A stretch of DNA of 64,000 bases from Bradyrhizobium sp. BRP22. Lineage in GTDB: Bacteria > Pseudomonadota > Alphaproteobacteria > Rhizobiales > Xanthobacteraceae. The stretch lies in contig NZ_JADYVX010000002.1 in assembly GCF_020194175.1 (NCBI RefSeq), positions 186,001-250,000 of the forward strand. The letters run 5' to 3'. The translations under genes and the position numbers were made by a program. A model generated the notes under the pieces. It was given only the letters and a program-made list of their open reading frames with translations. It was not told where the DNA came from and ran no database searches. Below are positions 15,914 to 26,969 of the stretch, piece by piece (position 1 is the stretch's first letter; the number at the start of each line of letters is the position of its first letter).

Positions 15914-16495
15914 ATGGCCATGATCAGCCGCAGGATCTTTGTCGCGGGTGCGGCAGCGATGTTGGCCGAACCTTTATGCTCCCGCGCCTTGCAGGCACAG
16001 CCGGCGATGAGCCGGATCACCGCCTATGCCTTCTCCTTCCCGGCGCTGCAGGGCGGCGACATCCGCCTCGCCGAGCATGCCGGCCATCCGCTCCTGATCG
16101 TCAACACCGCCTCGCTCTGCGGCTTCACCCCGCAATATATGGGGCTGCAGGCGCTGTGGACCGAATTCCGCGACCGTGGCCTCGTTATCGTCGGCGTCCC
16201 CTCCAACGATTTCGGTAATCAGGAGCCCGGCGGAGCAAGCGAGATCGCGGAAACAGCCCATCACCAATATGGCGTCACCTTCCCGATGGCCGCCAAAGCC
16301 GTCGTGAAGGGCCCCAATGCGCATCCCTTTTACAGATGGGCGGCCGAAGCGCGCCCGAAGGATGTCCCGCGCTGGAACTTTCACAAATATCTGATCGGCC
16401 GCGACGGCTACATCGCCGACGTCTTCCCTGAGTCGGTTCCGCCGGAGGACACCAGGGTCAAGACCACGATCGCCCGGGCGCTGGCGGCAGCCTGA
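15914..16495 (+). CDS. glutathione peroxidase family protein
   Basis: A 193-aa thioredoxin-fold peroxidase. NTASLCGFTPQYMGLQALW holds the peroxidatic Cys (residue ~70); PSNDFGNQEPG is the second family block and WNFHKYLIGRDG the third (Trp/Asn/Phe). It reduces hydroperoxides with thiols, usually thioredoxin in bacteria. The N terminus ISRRIFVAGAAAMLAEPL has a twin-arginine followed by a hydrophobic stretch, suggesting export by Tat, less usual for this family. Start ATG 15914 or 15920. Confidence 0.88.
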   Translation: MAMISRRIFVAGAAAMLAEPLCSRALQAQPAMSRITAYAFSFPALQGGDIRLAEHAGHPLLIVNTASLCGFTPQYMGLQALWTEFRDRGLVIVGVPSNDFGNQEPGGASEIAETAHHQYGVTFPMAAKAVVKGPNAHPFYRWAAEARPKDVPRWNFHKYLIGRDGYIADVFPESVPPEDTRVKTTIARALAAA

Positions 16496-16636
16496 CCTCA
16501 GCAATTTACCTGTGCAGGAAATCGGCCCCCGTTGCATTGGCGGGGGGCGACCATCTAGGCTACTATTAGTTGGGGTAGGAGGCGGTTCGGGCGGGTATCG
16601 ATACCTTCATCCGCACGATAGCTAGGGAACACAGCC

Positions 16637-17638
16637 ATGCGCATTGCGGCAGGTCTGATCTTTGCGGGCGCAGTTTCGCTGCTCTCGTCCACCGCGGTTT
16701 GGTCGCAGACTCCACCCGCCACCAAAGGCGCTCCCGCCGCCAAGGGTGCGGCCGCCGCGCCGGCGCCTGCGCAGCAGGCGGCCGCTCCGCAGGCAGCGCC
16801 TGCGCCGGTTCCCGCCGCAGCCCCTGCGCAGCCGCCGCAACCCGCCCGCGCGCCCTGCAACAATCCGAACGCGCTCGGCGTCGGCCGCACGGTCGAGATC
16901 GACACCACGGGTGGACCCGGCTTCGGATTCGAGCATTTCAAGCAACTCGATTTCCTGCGCGACCACGAGGTAGTCCTCACCTTCGACGACGGTCCGTGGC
17001 CGAACAACACCCCTGCCGTGCTGAAGGCCTTGGCGGACGAATGCACCACCGGCATCTTCTTTCCGATCGGCAAGCATGCGACCTACCATCCCGAAATCCT
17101 CAAGCAGGTCTACAAGGCCGGCCACACCGTCGGCGCACATACCTGGTCGCATGCCAACCTGAACAACAAGAAGCTGACCGAGGACCAGCGCAAGGACGAG
17201 ATCGAGAAAGGCTTCGCCGCGGTCAAATGGGCGCTTGGCGTTTCACCCGCGCCGTTCTTCCGCTTCCCGGCGCTGCAGCATCCGCCGGAAATGGTGACCT
17301 ATCTCGGCACCCGCAACATCGCCGTGTTCTCCTGCGATCTCGACTCGTTCGATTTCAAGGCGAGCAAGCCGCAGGCGGTGATCGACACCGTGATGAAGAA
17401 GGTCGACAAGCTCGGCAAGGGCATCATCCTGATGCACGACTTCCAGAGGCACACCGCGGAGGCGCTGCCCGAATTGTTGAGCCGCCTGAAGGCCGGCGGC
17501 TACAAGGTCGTGGCGATGCGCGCCAAGTTCCCGGTGACGACGCTGCCCCAGTATGAGGAAGAGCTCGCCAAGGACGCCAAGCTGCCGACGGTGAGTGCGC
17601 GTCCGGTCAACAGCGTCGTGACGACGGTTTCTGAATAG
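16637..17638 (+). CDS. polysaccharide deacetylase (NodB homology domain)
   Basis: A 333-aa exported protein: signal peptide (IFAGAVSLLSSTAVWSQ), a 60-residue Ala/Pro-rich stretch, then a carbohydrate esterase 4 domain. VVLTFDDGPWPNNTPAVL gives motif 1 (catalytic and metal Asp), HTVGAHTWSHANL gives motif 2 (two metal His), FFRFPAL motif 3, and LMHDF the later His. It likely removes N-acetyl or O-acetyl groups from peptidoglycan or another glycan in the envelope. No nod genes are nearby, so it is not read as NodB. Confidence 0.9.
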   Translation: MRIAAGLIFAGAVSLLSSTAVWSQTPPATKGAPAAKGAAAAPAPAQQAAAPQAAPAPVPAAAPAQPPQPARAPCNNPNALGVGRTVEIDTTGGPGFGFEHFKQLDFLRDHEVVLTFDDGPWPNNTPAVLKALADECTTGIFFPIGKHATYHPEILKQVYKAGHTVGAHTWSHANLNNKKLTEDQRKDEIEKGFAAVKWALGVSPAPFFRFPALQHPPEMVTYLGTRNIAVFSCDLDSFDFKASKPQAVIDTVMKKVDKLGKGIILMHDFQRHTAEALPELLSRLKAGGYKVVAMRAKFPVTTLPQYEEELAKDAKLPTVSARPVNSVVTTVSE

Positions 17639-17652
17639 CGTCCCGCGTCGTC

Positions 17653-18210
17653 GTGCCGGCGTTGCGTTTCGAAGGCTATGTCATCGTCTCCGCCGATGGC
17701 CGGCTGGCCAACGCCGATAACGTGATGCCGAACGAGTTGAAGTTCGAGGGCGACAAGACATTCTTCTCCGCCGCCCTCGACCGTGCCGACCTGATCGTGC
17801 ACGGCCGCAATTCCTACGAGGACCAGCCGAACTCGCCACGGCGAAAGCGCATCATCGTGACGCGCAAGGTGAGTGCCACCGCACCCGATCCGACAAATCC
17901 GAAAGCCACGCTCTGGAATCCCGCCGGCGCCTCGTTCGAGACGGCGAGCGCGGAAGCGGGCGTCACCTCCGGCACCGTCGCGATCATCGGCGGTCCTTCG
18001 GTGTTCGACATGTTCATGGACCGCTACGACACCTTCTGGCTGTCGCAGGCGCCGCGGGTGAATCTACCCGACGGAGAACCCTGTTTTCCCGGCGTCCCTG
18101 CCCGTTCGCCGCAGCAGATCCTCGCATCTCATGGCCTGAAGCCTGGCGAGCCAAAACTGCTGGAGCCGGATCAGGACGTCACCGTCACGCCGTGGCGGCG
18201 CGACATTTAA
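17653..18210 (+). CDS. DHFR/RibD-like reductase family protein
   Basis: A 185-aa protein with the dihydrofolate-reductase-like fold used by RibD C-terminal domains: SADGRLANADN at the start, ADLIVHGRNSYE (NADPH-binding helix), RKRIIVTRKVS, and GTVAIIGGPSVFDMFMDRYDTFWLSQAPRV near the C terminus. Such proteins are NADPH-dependent reductases; most stand-alone copies have no defined substrate. GTG 17653 start, 14 bp after the deacetylase, so co-transcription is likely. Confidence 0.75.
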   Translation: MPALRFEGYVIVSADGRLANADNVMPNELKFEGDKTFFSAALDRADLIVHGRNSYEDQPNSPRRKRIIVTRKVSATAPDPTNPKATLWNPAGASFETASAEAGVTSGTVAIIGGPSVFDMFMDRYDTFWLSQAPRVNLPDGEPCFPGVPARSPQQILASHGLKPGEPKLLEPDQDVTVTPWRRDI

Positions 18211-18219
18211 CTGCGATAG

Positions 18220-18690
18220 CTAAACATCACCATAGGCTTCGGCATTGCGCGGCGTGCGGCCGTAGCCGGCGAGGATGAACAGCGCGCCGATGATCGACAG
18301 GTTCTTCAGCGCCTCCATCAGCGTACGGGCGTTCTCTGGCGCCGGCTGATTCCAGAAATCGTGGAAGTAGAAAGTCGCGCCGACCACGAGGATGATGAGC
18401 AGGATCGAGAAGAACCGCACCAGGAGGTTCAGCGCGATCATCAGGCCGGCAATGATTTCGAACGCGCCGACCGAAATCGCGAGCAATTGCATGATCGGCA
18501 TTGCCGCCAGCGTTTCGAGCTGCTGCGCATAGGGCGCCGCAATTGCGGGAATGGTGACCTTGGCTGCGAAGGAATCCGCGGTCGCCTGGATCGCCACCAG
18601 CTTGCTTGCTCCCGAATAGATGAACAGCACGGCGAACAAGACTCGCCCGAAAGCAATGAACCCCGGCATGGTCGTCCCCGTTGCAGTCAT
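18220..18690 (-). CDS. DoxX family membrane protein
   Basis: A 156-aa integral membrane protein with four predicted helices (IAFGRVLFAVLFIYSGASKL; MPIMQLLAISVGAFEIIAGLMIAL; RFFSILLIILVVGATFYFHDF; NLSIIGALFILAGYGR). FIYSGASK and the HDFW segment are typical of DoxX/DoxD-like proteins, some of which take part in thiosulfate oxidation or redox stress. Role here unknown. Convergent with the upstream reductase gene. Confidence 0.85.
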   Translation of the reverse strand: MTATGTTMPGFIAFGRVLFAVLFIYSGASKLVAIQATADSFAAKVTIPAIAAPYAQQLETLAAMPIMQLLAISVGAFEIIAGLMIALNLLVRFFSILLIILVVGATFYFHDFWNQPAPENARTLMEALKNLSIIGALFILAGYGRTPRNAEAYGDV

Positions 18691-18770
18691 GAACCAAGCG
18701 GAACGATTATGGTCGTTCCGCCTGCCGCGAGCAATTCGAATCCGTCTGCGCCGAATGCTCCTTGGTTGAA

Positions 18771-21080
18771 CTAGCCGAACAGGGTCGGCTGCGCGCGGCC
18801 TGCACGCTCCTGCGCCTCGACGGCGGCGACCGCTGTCATGTTGAGAACACCGCGCGCCGTCACTGACGGCGTGAGGATATGCGCCGGCCGTGCCGGGCCG
18901 ATCAGGATCGGGCCGACGGGAAGCGCGTCAGCGAGCGCCTTTATCATCTGGTAGGCGATGTTGGCCGCATCCAGATTCGGCATGATCAGGATGTTGGCCT
19001 CGCCTTCCAGCTTCGAGCCCGGTAGCACCAGGTCGCGCACGGCCTGCGACAGCGCGGTGTCACCTTGCATTTCGCCGTCGGCTTCGATCTCCGGATGCTT
19101 CTCTTTAAGAAGCTGCGTGGCGCGGCGCATCTTGCGCGAGGATTCGGTGTCGTAGCTGCCGAAATCCGAATGCGACACGAACGCGACCTTCGGCTTGAAG
19201 TTGAAGCGCTGGACATGGATCGCCGCGAGCGAAGCCATCTCCGACAGCTCCTCCGGGCTCGGATTCGGCCGCACCTGCGTATCCGCGATGAAGTAGGCGC
19301 CCTTGGTCGAGATCATCAGCGCCAGCGCCGCATAGTCGCTGACCCCGGGCAGGAAGCCGATGATCTCGCGCACGTGGCGCAGATGGCTCATGTAGCGGCC
19401 CTCGACGCCGCACAGCATGGCATCCGCCTCGCCGCGCATCACCGCAAGCGCCGCGATCACAGTGTTGTTGGTGCGCACCACCGTGCGCGCCGCATCCGGC
19501 GTCACGCCGCGCCGGCCGGCGACCTCGATATAGGACTGCACATAGGAGCGATAGCGCGGATCGTCCTCGGGATTGACGAGGTCGAAATCCTTGCCGGCCC
19601 TGATCGCGAGGCCGAAGCGCTTGATGCGGGCCTCGACCACCGAGGGCCGCCCGACCAGGATGGGGCGCGCCAGCTTCTCTTCCAGCACCACTTGCGTGGC
19701 GCGCAGCACGCGCTCGTCCTCGCCTTCGGCATAGATCACGCGTACCGGCTGGGTCTTGGCCTTGGCGAACACCGGCTTCATGACGAGGCCGGAGCGGAAC
19801 GCGAAGCGTTCGAGCAGCGCGGTGTATTCGTCGAAATTCTTGATCGGCCGCGTCGCCACGCCCGATTCCATCGCCGCCCTCGCCACCGCCGGCGCGATAC
19901 GCAGGATCAGGCGCGGGTCGAACGGGCTTGGGATCAGCGAGCCCGGCCCGAAACCCTGCGTCTCACCGGAGTCGAAACGCGAGGCGACCGCATCCGACGG
20001 CGGATCGCGCGCGAGCTGCGCGATCGCGTCCACCGCCGCATGCTTCATCGCCTCGTTGATCGCGGTCGCGCCGACGTCGAGCGCGCCGCGGAAGATGAAG
20101 GGAAAGCACAGGACGTTGTTGACCTGGTTCGGGAAGTCCGACCGTCCCGTACAGATCATGGCGTCGGGCCGTGCTTTGCGCGCCTCGTCAGGCATGATCT
20201 CCGGCACCGGGTTGGCGAGCGCCATGATCAGCGGCTGCTCCGCCATCTGCTTGGCCATTTCCGGCTTCAGCACGTTCGGCGCCGAAAGCCCCAGGAAGAT
20301 GTCGGCGCCGCCGATCACATCGGCCAGAACCCGCGCGTCCGTTTTCTGCGCGTAGACCGCCTTCCAGCGGTCCATCGAGGTGTTGCGGCCCTCATGCACG
20401 ACGCCGTCGATGTCGCAGACCCAGATGTTCTTGCGCTGCGCCCCCATCGACACCAGGAGATTGAGGCAGGCGATCGCGGCCGCGCCAGCGCCGGAGCAGA
20501 CGATCTTCACGTCGGACAGCTTCTTGCCGTTGAGCAGCAGCGCGTTGACGATCGCAGCCCCGACGATGATCGCGGTGCCATGCTGGTCGTCGTGGAAGAC
20601 CGGGATCTTCATCCGCTCCTTGAGCTGCGCCTCGATCTCGAAACATTCCGGCCCGCGGATGTCCTCCAGATTGATGCCGCCGAAGGTCGGCTCCAGCGCC
20701 GCCACCGTCTCGACCACGCGCTCGATCGTGTCGGCCTTGATCTCGATGTCGAACACGTCGATGCCGGCAAATTTCTTGAACAGCACCGCCTTGCCTTCCA
20801 TGACAGGCTTCGACGCCAGCGGGCCGATATTGCCGAGCCCGAGCACCGCGGTACCGTTACTGACCACCGCGACCAGGTTCGCGCGCGCCGTCAGCGAGGC
20901 GGCCTCGGCGGGGTTCTTTGCGATCTCGGTGCAGGCGGCGGCGACGCCGGGCGAATAGGCGAGCGCGAGGTCGCGCTGGTTGGCGAGCGGCTTGATTGCC
21001 TGTATTTCAAGTTTGCCCGGTCGCGGCAGCCGGTGATAGGCCAGCGCCGCCGAATGGAGATCTTCAGAAGAGGATGACAT
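18771..21080 (-). CDS. maeB: NADP-dependent malic enzyme (ME-phosphotransacetylase fusion)
   Basis: A 769-aa two-domain protein. Residues ~1-430 are malic enzyme: [66 protein letters not shown] and the NAD(P) site [16 protein letters not shown]. Residues ~430-769 resemble phosphate acetyltransferase but usually lack its activity and are thought to be regulatory (acetyl-CoA). It decarboxylates malate to pyruvate, feeding acetyl-CoA during growth on C4 acids, important in rhizobia. NADP versus NAD (Dme/Tme) preference cannot be read safely from sequence. Confidence 0.93.
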   Translation of the reverse strand: MSSSSEDLHSAALAYHRLPRPGKLEIQAIKPLANQRDLALAYSPGVAAACTEIAKNPAEAASLTARANLVAVVSNGTAVLGLGNIGPLASKPVMEGKAVLFKKFAGIDVFDIEIKADTIERVVETVAALEPTFGGINLEDIRGPECFEIEAQLKERMKIPVFHDDQHGTAIIVGAAIVNALLLNGKKLSDVKIVCSGAGAAAIACLNLLVSMGAQRKNIWVCDIDGVVHEGRNTSMDRWKAVYAQKTDARVLADVIGGADIFLGLSAPNVLKPEMAKQMAEQPLIMALANPVPEIMPDEARKARPDAMICTGRSDFPNQVNNVLCFPFIFRGALDVGATAINEAMKHAAVDAIAQLARDPPSDAVASRFDSGETQGFGPGSLIPSPFDPRLILRIAPAVARAAMESGVATRPIKNFDEYTALLERFAFRSGLVMKPVFAKAKTQPVRVIYAEGEDERVLRATQVVLEEKLARPILVGRPSVVEARIKRFGLAIRAGKDFDLVNPEDDPRYRSYVQSYIEVAGRRGVTPDAARTVVRTNNTVIAALAVMRGEADAMLCGVEGRYMSHLRHVREIIGFLPGVSDYAALALMISTKGAYFIADTQVRPNPSPEELSEMASLAAIHVQRFNFKPKVAFVSHSDFGSYDTESSRKMRRATQLLKEKHPEIEADGEMQGDTALSQAVRDLVLPGSKLEGEANILIMPNLDAANIAYQMIKALADALPVGPILIGPARPAHILTPSVTARGVLNMTAVAAVEAQERAGRAQPTLFG

Positions 21081-21326
21081 CGTACTCTCGCGTTTCCGGC
21101 CTCAAGCTCTTATTCTGTGCGGGTCTAACAAGGCCAGTTGTCCGGCAGATGGAGCCCGGATGTGAAGCACGCCGGGCCCCCCTGATGCAACATCGGATCG
21201 CACCCCCGTCAACAGCCGTCCGGGTGCGCAATATTTGAAGCCATATCGCCCTTTTCTTCCCCGGTCATCCCCCTGAGAACATGGCAATTTAATCTCCCGC
21301 ATGATCGGCAATTCGGAGCTCACCGG

Positions 21327-23300
21327 ATGATACGGATTTTGATCGGCCTGATCGCCGCGGTCATGGTCGCTGCCGCCGGTCTGCTCGGCTTCAATCTCTA
21401 CCTGCAGCATCGCGTGACCACCGGGATCGAGGCGGCCTTCGGCCAGGTCCGCGCCGCCGGCGGCAAGGCTACTCACGGCAAGGTGACGGTGGATATGCTG
21501 GCGCGCACGGTCGAGATCGTGGACATCGTAGCCGAATCGGCGGCGCAGCCGCCGGCGCGGCTGCGGATCGCGAGCCTGATCGCCACCGGCGTCCGCCAAC
21601 CCGATCCGGCGCGCTTCTCGGCCGACAGCATCGAACTGGCCGACATCGAACTGGCAACCGAGGTGACTGAGCAGGTCCCGGCCAAGATCAGCTACAAGGT
21701 GCCACGCTTCACGGTGAAGGACTATTCCGGCCCCTCCAACCCGGCGCAACTGCCGGCCTCGGAATCCCTGATCGACATCTATCGCTTTGCGCTCCAGCAA
21801 TTCACCGCCGTCGCGGCCTCATCGGTCACGATCCCCTCGGTGAGCGGCACCATCAATGGCGGCTCGCCGATGCCTGACGGCGGCGAGTTCGCCTATTCGG
21901 GCGTTGCACTGCAGGACATCAGGGATGGTAAGGTCGCCAGCACCAAAGCGGATCAATTCACCTTCGCGGTGAGCATGCCGCAGGCGGGCCGGCGCGAGAA
22001 GCTCAGCGGCACTCTCTCCAATCTCACCGCTCATGGTTTCGACGCGGCCGCCGCCGGCACCGTGCTTGATCCGCAGAAGTCCGGCGACGACAGCTATCAC
22101 CGCGTCTATCGGCAGATCTCGGCCGGCCCCTACGTGCTAGCCTCCGATCGGGGCGTGCGGGCGCAGATCGACAGCATCACGATCGACGATATCGCGGTAC
22201 GTCCGTCGAAGCTGCAACTGGCGCCGATCCTAGCGCTGGTGCCGCAGCCCGGAGCCGCCCCTCCGACCCAGGCGAAGGCGCGCGAGATCGCTGAGACGAT
22301 GGCGGGCTTTTATGAAGGCATTCGCATCGGCAATGCGGAGCTGCGCGGACACACGATGCAGACGCCGCAAGGACCCTTCAAGCTGGCGGCGATCCGCACC
22401 AATCTGGAAAACGGCCGCGGCCGACTGGCACTTGAGGGCCTCGAGGTCGAGACCCCGAAGGGGCCGTTCAGATTCGAGCGTTTTGCGCTGAACTCCTTCG
22501 ACATCCCGCAACTGCTGCGCTTCGCCGCCAACGCCGGGCCAACACCCACACCGGCGGAAATCTTCAGTCTGTTCGGGGTGTTCGAAGGCGTCGAGATCAA
22601 GGGCGCCGCCACGCCGTTCGGCAATACCAACAAGCTCGTCAACATCGATACCATCAGCCTGGGCTGGGGCCAGTTCATCGGTCCCGTTCCAAGCAAGGCG
22701 CATCTGGTCGCGAAACTGAACGTCCCCGTCGATGCGACCAACCCGGCGATGCAACCGCTCGTGGCGGCCGGCCTCGACCGGGCGGCGATCGACATCGATC
22801 TCGGCGCCGGATGGACCGAGCAGTCGGGCGCCTTCGTGCTCGCGCCCGCACGCCTCGAGATCGGCAACCTCGTGAAGGCGTCGGCCCGCGTCGCGCTCGC
22901 CAATGTGCCCCGCGGCGTGTTCTCCCTCGATCCGGTGCAAGCGGCGAACCTGGCGACAGAGATCGACGCTGGGACAATCGAGCTCAGCTTGCACGACAGC
23001 GGCAGCGTCGATGTCGCGATTGCGCAATATGCCCGCGCCCGCAATGTCAGTCGCGAGACGGCGCGAGCCGCCATCACCGACCAGATCAAGGCGTTTGGCC
23101 AAAGCATCGGCGCTTCCAACCCCGATGCCGCCGCCGCACTGGATGCCGTGGTCCGCTTTGTCGAAACGCCGGGACAAACGCTGATCATCAAGCTGACGCC
23201 GCTCGGCAAGGTGCCGGCGCTCCAACTCGTTGAGCTCCTGCAAACCGACCCGCTGATCGCGCTCGCGCAATTCCGCGTCGAGGCCTCGACGGGATTGTAG
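21327..23300 (+). CDS. hypothetical membrane-anchored periplasmic protein (657 aa)
   Basis: A 657-aa protein with one N-terminal helix (ILIGLIAAVMVAAAGLLGFNLYL) and a large, beta-strand-rich exported region. Recurring GxxLxxIRxxLxxGxGxLxLEGLEVETPKGPF-type strands and many Asp/Ile alternations suggest a lipid-transfer or AsmA/YdgA(DUF945)-like beta architecture, but no family is firmly recognised. It lies divergent from maeB and convergent with aspS. An envelope role is inferred from location only. Confidence 0.7.
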   Translation: MIRILIGLIAAVMVAAAGLLGFNLYLQHRVTTGIEAAFGQVRAAGGKATHGKVTVDMLARTVEIVDIVAESAAQPPARLRIASLIATGVRQPDPARFSADSIELADIELATEVTEQVPAKISYKVPRFTVKDYSGPSNPAQLPASESLIDIYRFALQQFTAVAASSVTIPSVSGTINGGSPMPDGGEFAYSGVALQDIRDGKVASTKADQFTFAVSMPQAGRREKLSGTLSNLTAHGFDAAAAGTVLDPQKSGDDSYHRVYRQISAGPYVLASDRGVRAQIDSITIDDIAVRPSKLQLAPILALVPQPGAAPPTQAKAREIAETMAGFYEGIRIGNAELRGHTMQTPQGPFKLAAIRTNLENGRGRLALEGLEVETPKGPFRFERFALNSFDIPQLLRFAANAGPTPTPAEIFSLFGVFEGVEIKGAATPFGNTNKLVNIDTISLGWGQFIGPVPSKAHLVAKLNVPVDATNPAMQPLVAAGLDRAAIDIDLGAGWTEQSGAFVLAPARLEIGNLVKASARVALANVPRGVFSLDPVQAANLATEIDAGTIELSLHDSGSVDVAIAQYARARNVSRETARAAITDQIKAFGQSIGASNPDAAAALDAVVRFVETPGQTLIIKLTPLGKVPALQLVELLQTDPLIALAQFRVEASTGL

Positions 23301-23320
23301 ATGCTGCCGTGGCTACGCGC

Positions 23321-25096
23321 CTACCTCTTGTTCGGCAGGTTGACCCTGATGTGAAGCTCGCGGAGCTGCTTCGTCGTGGCTTCCGAGGGCGCGCCCATCA
23401 GGAGATCCACCGCCTGCTGGTTCATCGGGAATAGCGATATCTCGCGCAAATTCGTGGTGCCGCACAAGAGCATCACGATGCGGTCGAGGCCCGCCGCCAT
23501 GCCGCCATGCGGCGGCGCGCCGTATTGGAACGCGCGGTACATGCCGCCGAAACGCTCGACCACGTCCTCTTCGCCATAGCCCGCGATCTGGAACGCCTTC
23601 ACCATCGCTTCCGGCTTGTGGTTACGAATGCCGCCGGAGGCGATCTCGTGGCCGTTGCAGGCGATGTCGTACTGGAACGCCTTGATCGTCAGCGGGTTCT
23701 GGGTCTGCAGCGCTTCCAGTCCGCCCTGCGGCATCGAGAACGGGTTGTGCGAGAAGTCGATCTTCTTGTCGTCCTCGTTGTACTCGTACATCGGGAAGTC
23801 GACGATCCAGGCCAGTTCGAACCGGTCCTTGTCGATCAGGTTCAACTCCTCGCCGAGCCTGGTGCGCGCAAGGCCGGAGAACTTCCAGAACTTGTCGGGA
23901 TCGCCGGCGACGAAAAACGCGGCGTCACCCTCCTGCAGCCCGAGCTGTTCGCGGATTGCAGCAGTCCGCTCAGGGCCGATGTTGTTCGCAAGCGGGCCGG
24001 CGCCCTCGCCGCCTTCGCGCCAGAAGATGTAGCCGAGCCCCGGCTGCCCCTCGCCCTGCGCCCAGGAGTTCATGCGATCGGCGAACGCACGTGAACCGCC
24101 GCCCTTGGCCGGGATCGCCCACACCTGGTTCTTCGGGTCCTCCAGCATCCGCGCGAACACCTTGAAGCCGGAGCCGCGGAAATGCTCGGATACGTCCTGC
24201 ATCACGATCGGGTTGCGCAGGTCAGGCTTGTCGGTGCCGTATTTGCGGATCGCCTCCGCAAAGGGAATCCGTGGCCAGTTCTTGGTCACCGGCTTGCCCT
24301 TGGCGAAATCCTCGAACACGCCCGTGATCACCGGCTCCATCGCCGCGAATACGTCTTCCTGGGTCACAAAACTCATTTCGACGTCGAGCTGGTAGAATTC
24401 GCCCGGCAGGCGATCGGCGCGCGGGTCCTCGTCGCGGAAGCAGGGCGCGATCTGGAAATAGCGATCGAAACCCGACATCATGATGAGCTGCTTGTACTGC
24501 TGCGGCGCCTGCGGCAGCGCGTAGAACTTGCCGGGATGGATGCGCGAGGGCACCAGGAAGTCGCGCGCGCCCTCCGGCGAGGACGCGGTCAGGATCGGCG
24601 TCTGGAATTCGAAGAAGCCCTGCTCCTTCATCCGCTTGCGCATGGAATCGACGATCGCGCCGCGGGTCATGATGTTCTGGTGCAGCTTGTCGCGACGCAG
24701 GTCGAGGAAACGGTACTTAAGCCTTATGTCCTCAGGATATTCCTGCTCGCCGAACACCGGCAGCGGCAGCTCGGCGGCGGGGCCGAGCACCTCGATCTCG
24801 CTGACATAGATCTCGACCTGCCCAGTCGGAAGTTCCGGATTGTCGGTGCCTTCGGGGCGGCGGCGGACCTTGCCGTCCATCCGCACCACCCACTCCGAGC
24901 GCAGCTTCTCGGCATCGTGGAACGCGGCCGAGTCCGGGTCCGCCACGCATTGGGTGATGCCGTAATGGTCGCGCAGGTCGATGAACAGCACACCGCCATG
25001 GTCGCGAACGCGATGGACCCAGCCGGAAAGGCGGACCGTCTCGCCGATATGGCTCTCGCGGAGCGCGCCGCATGTATGTGACCGGTAGCGATGCAT
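23321..25096 (-). CDS. aspS: aspartate--tRNA ligase
   Basis: A 591-aa bacterial-type AspRS. The N-terminal OB fold ([23 protein letters not shown]) binds the anticodon; class II motif 2 [19 protein letters not shown] and motif 3 [19 protein letters not shown] form the active site; the GAD-like insert lies between. It charges tRNA-Asp, and in bacteria with GatCAB often also tRNA-Asn. Whether it is discriminating cannot be decided here. Length is normal for the family. Confidence 0.96.
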   Translation of the reverse strand: MHRYRSHTCGALRESHIGETVRLSGWVHRVRDHGGVLFIDLRDHYGITQCVADPDSAAFHDAEKLRSEWVVRMDGKVRRRPEGTDNPELPTGQVEIYVSEIEVLGPAAELPLPVFGEQEYPEDIRLKYRFLDLRRDKLHQNIMTRGAIVDSMRKRMKEQGFFEFQTPILTASSPEGARDFLVPSRIHPGKFYALPQAPQQYKQLIMMSGFDRYFQIAPCFRDEDPRADRLPGEFYQLDVEMSFVTQEDVFAAMEPVITGVFEDFAKGKPVTKNWPRIPFAEAIRKYGTDKPDLRNPIVMQDVSEHFRGSGFKVFARMLEDPKNQVWAIPAKGGGSRAFADRMNSWAQGEGQPGLGYIFWREGGEGAGPLANNIGPERTAAIREQLGLQEGDAAFFVAGDPDKFWKFSGLARTRLGEELNLIDKDRFELAWIVDFPMYEYNEDDKKIDFSHNPFSMPQGGLEALQTQNPLTIKAFQYDIACNGHEIASGGIRNHKPEAMVKAFQIAGYGEEDVVERFGGMYRAFQYGAPPHGGMAAGLDRIVMLLCGTTNLREISLFPMNQQAVDLLMGAPSEATTKQLRELHIRVNLPNKR

Positions 25097-25289
25097 GGAC
25101 TTCCCAAACAGATGTCGGAGGGTGGAATCGGGCTAGGGCATAATGCCCTACCCGAATTTGCGCAGGGTTTACCCGAGGCGGCCCGGTGCGGCAACCAAAG
25201 GACGGCGCGTTTTGCGCCCGAACCGGACATTTTCGGCCCCGATGGCGCGAAGTGTTTGCCTATTTAGGACCCGAGCCTATCTTTAGGCC

Positions 25290-26768
25290 ATGACCGTGCA
25301 TTTCCCCTTCCAGAACTCCTATGCGGCGCTGCCGGCGAACTTTTTTGCCCGCGTTGCGCCTACCCCGGTTGCGGCCCCGCGCCTGATCAAGCTCAACCGG
25401 CCGCTCGCGGTTCAACTCGGGCTTGATCCGGACCTCCTGGAAACCCCGGAAGGGGCGGAAATCCTCGCCGGCAAGCGCCTGCCCGAGGGCGCCGACCCCA
25501 TCGCGATGGCTTATGCCGGCCATCAGTTCGGCCATTTCGTTCCGCAGCTCGGCGATGGCCGCGCCATCCTGCTCGGTGAGATCATCGATCGGGACGGCGT
25601 CCGCCGCGACATCCAGCTCAAGGGTTCCGGCCCGACCCCATTCTCCCGCCGCGGCGACGGCCGCGCCGCGCTCGGCCCGGTCCTGCGCGAATACATCGTC
25701 AGCGAGGCGATGTTCGCGCTTGATATTCCGACCACGCGCTCACTCGCCGCCGTCATCACCGGCGAGCATGTGATCCGCGAGACCGCACTGCCCGGCGCGG
25801 TGCTGACGCGTGTGGCGGCGAGCCATGTCCGCGTCGGCACCTTCCAGTTCTTCGCCGCCCGCGGCGACACCGACGGCGTGCGCGCGCTGGCCGACCACGT
25901 GATCAACAGGCACTATCCGGACGTCGCCAAGGCCGACCGCCCCTATCACGCGCTGCTCGAAGGCGTCGTCGCCCGCCAGGCCGAACTCGTCGCGCGATGG
26001 CTTTTGGTCGGCTTCATCCACGGCGTGATGAACACCGACAACACCTCGATATCCGGCGAGACCATCGACTACGGCCCCTGCGCCTTCATGGACGATTACA
26101 ACCCCGCGCAGGTCTACTCCTCGATCGATGAGATGGGCCGCTACGCTTATGGCAACCAGCCGCGGATCGCGCTCTGGAACCTGACGCGGCTCGCCGAATG
26201 CCTGCTGCCGCTGCTCTCCGACGATCAGGAGAAGGCGATCGAACAGGCGCAGTTCATTCTCGGCGATTTCTCCGAGAAATTCAGCGCCGCCTATGCAGCC
26301 GGCCTGCGCCGGAAGGTTGGCTTGTTCACCGAACGCGACGGTGACGAGGCGCTGATTGAGAGTCTCCTGGACGCCATGGCGAAGAACCACGCCGACTTCA
26401 CGCTCACCTTCCGCCGCCTCGGCGACGCGGCCCTGGATGCATCGGCCGACGAGAACGTCCGCGCCCAGTTCATGGATCCTACGGCCTTCGACGAATGGGC
26501 CAAGCGCTGGCGCGACCGTCTCGCCCTCGAGCCGCAAACGCCGGTCGAGCGCCAATCCGCCATGCACGCCGTCAATCCCGCCTTCATCCCGCGCAACCAT
26601 CGCGTCGAAGCGGTGATTGCGGCCGCGACGAACGACGACGATTACGCCCCGTTCGAGGAATTGTTGACGGTGCTGGCAAAGCCCTACGACGACCAGCCGC
26701 AATACGCGGCCTACGCTGATCCGCCGCTACCTGATCAGCGCGTGCTGCAAACCTTCTGCGGGACCTAG
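25290..26768 (+). CDS. selO: protein adenylyltransferase SelO (YdiU)
   Basis: A 492-aa SelO pseudokinase. Hallmarks: MAYAGHQFGHFVPQLGDGRA, LKGSGPTPFSRRGDGRAAL, MFALDIPTTRSLA, HGVMNTDNTSISGETIDYGPCAFMD (metal and catalytic Asn/Asp) and the C-terminal RNHRVEAVI. SelO transfers AMP from ATP to Ser/Thr/Tyr of target proteins and affects redox homeostasis. The penultimate segment QTFCGT carries Cys where animal SelO has selenocysteine. Start ATG 25290. Monocistronic, divergent from aspS. Confidence 0.95.
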   Translation: MTVHFPFQNSYAALPANFFARVAPTPVAAPRLIKLNRPLAVQLGLDPDLLETPEGAEILAGKRLPEGADPIAMAYAGHQFGHFVPQLGDGRAILLGEIIDRDGVRRDIQLKGSGPTPFSRRGDGRAALGPVLREYIVSEAMFALDIPTTRSLAAVITGEHVIRETALPGAVLTRVAASHVRVGTFQFFAARGDTDGVRALADHVINRHYPDVAKADRPYHALLEGVVARQAELVARWLLVGFIHGVMNTDNTSISGETIDYGPCAFMDDYNPAQVYSSIDEMGRYAYGNQPRIALWNLTRLAECLLPLLSDDQEKAIEQAQFILGDFSEKFSAAYAAGLRRKVGLFTERDGDEALIESLLDAMAKNHADFTLTFRRLGDAALDASADENVRAQFMDPTAFDEWAKRWRDRLALEPQTPVERQSAMHAVNPAFIPRNHRVEAVIAAATNDDDYAPFEELLTVLAKPYDDQPQYAAYADPPLPDQRVLQTFCGT

Positions 26769-26782
26769 CGGCAGCCCCTCTT

Positions 26783-26885
26783 GTCATTCCGGGCACGCGA
26801 AGCGTGAGCCCGGAATCCATTCATCCCCCTCGTTTGCGGCCCGATGGATTCCGGGCCTGCGCCTTGCGGCTCATCCCGGAATGAC
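26783..26885. repeat. GTCATTCCGGG inverted-repeat element, copy 2
   Basis: Ends GTCATTCCGGGCACGCGAAG and CATCCCGGAATGAC; GAGCCCGGAATCCAT is matched by GATGGATTCCGGGCCTG. Same family as 15733-15836, with a different centre. It lies downstream of selO. Confidence 0.75.
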
Positions 26886-26969
26886 GACGGCGCCTGCTCG
26901 CATTCGTTAGCAACAATTCGCCATTCCGATCGTTGGCCGAACTCTGACCCGCCAGTGATGGAGTGTGGC

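Noticed and set aside
16637..17638. NodB (nodulation) assignment for the deacetylase
   Set aside because: It has a NodB homology domain but also a signal peptide and no nod neighbours; general envelope deacetylase is the safer call.
19065..21077. 670-codon plus-strand frame
   Set aside because: It is antisense to the malic enzyme gene and has His/Arg/Asp-rich shadow composition.
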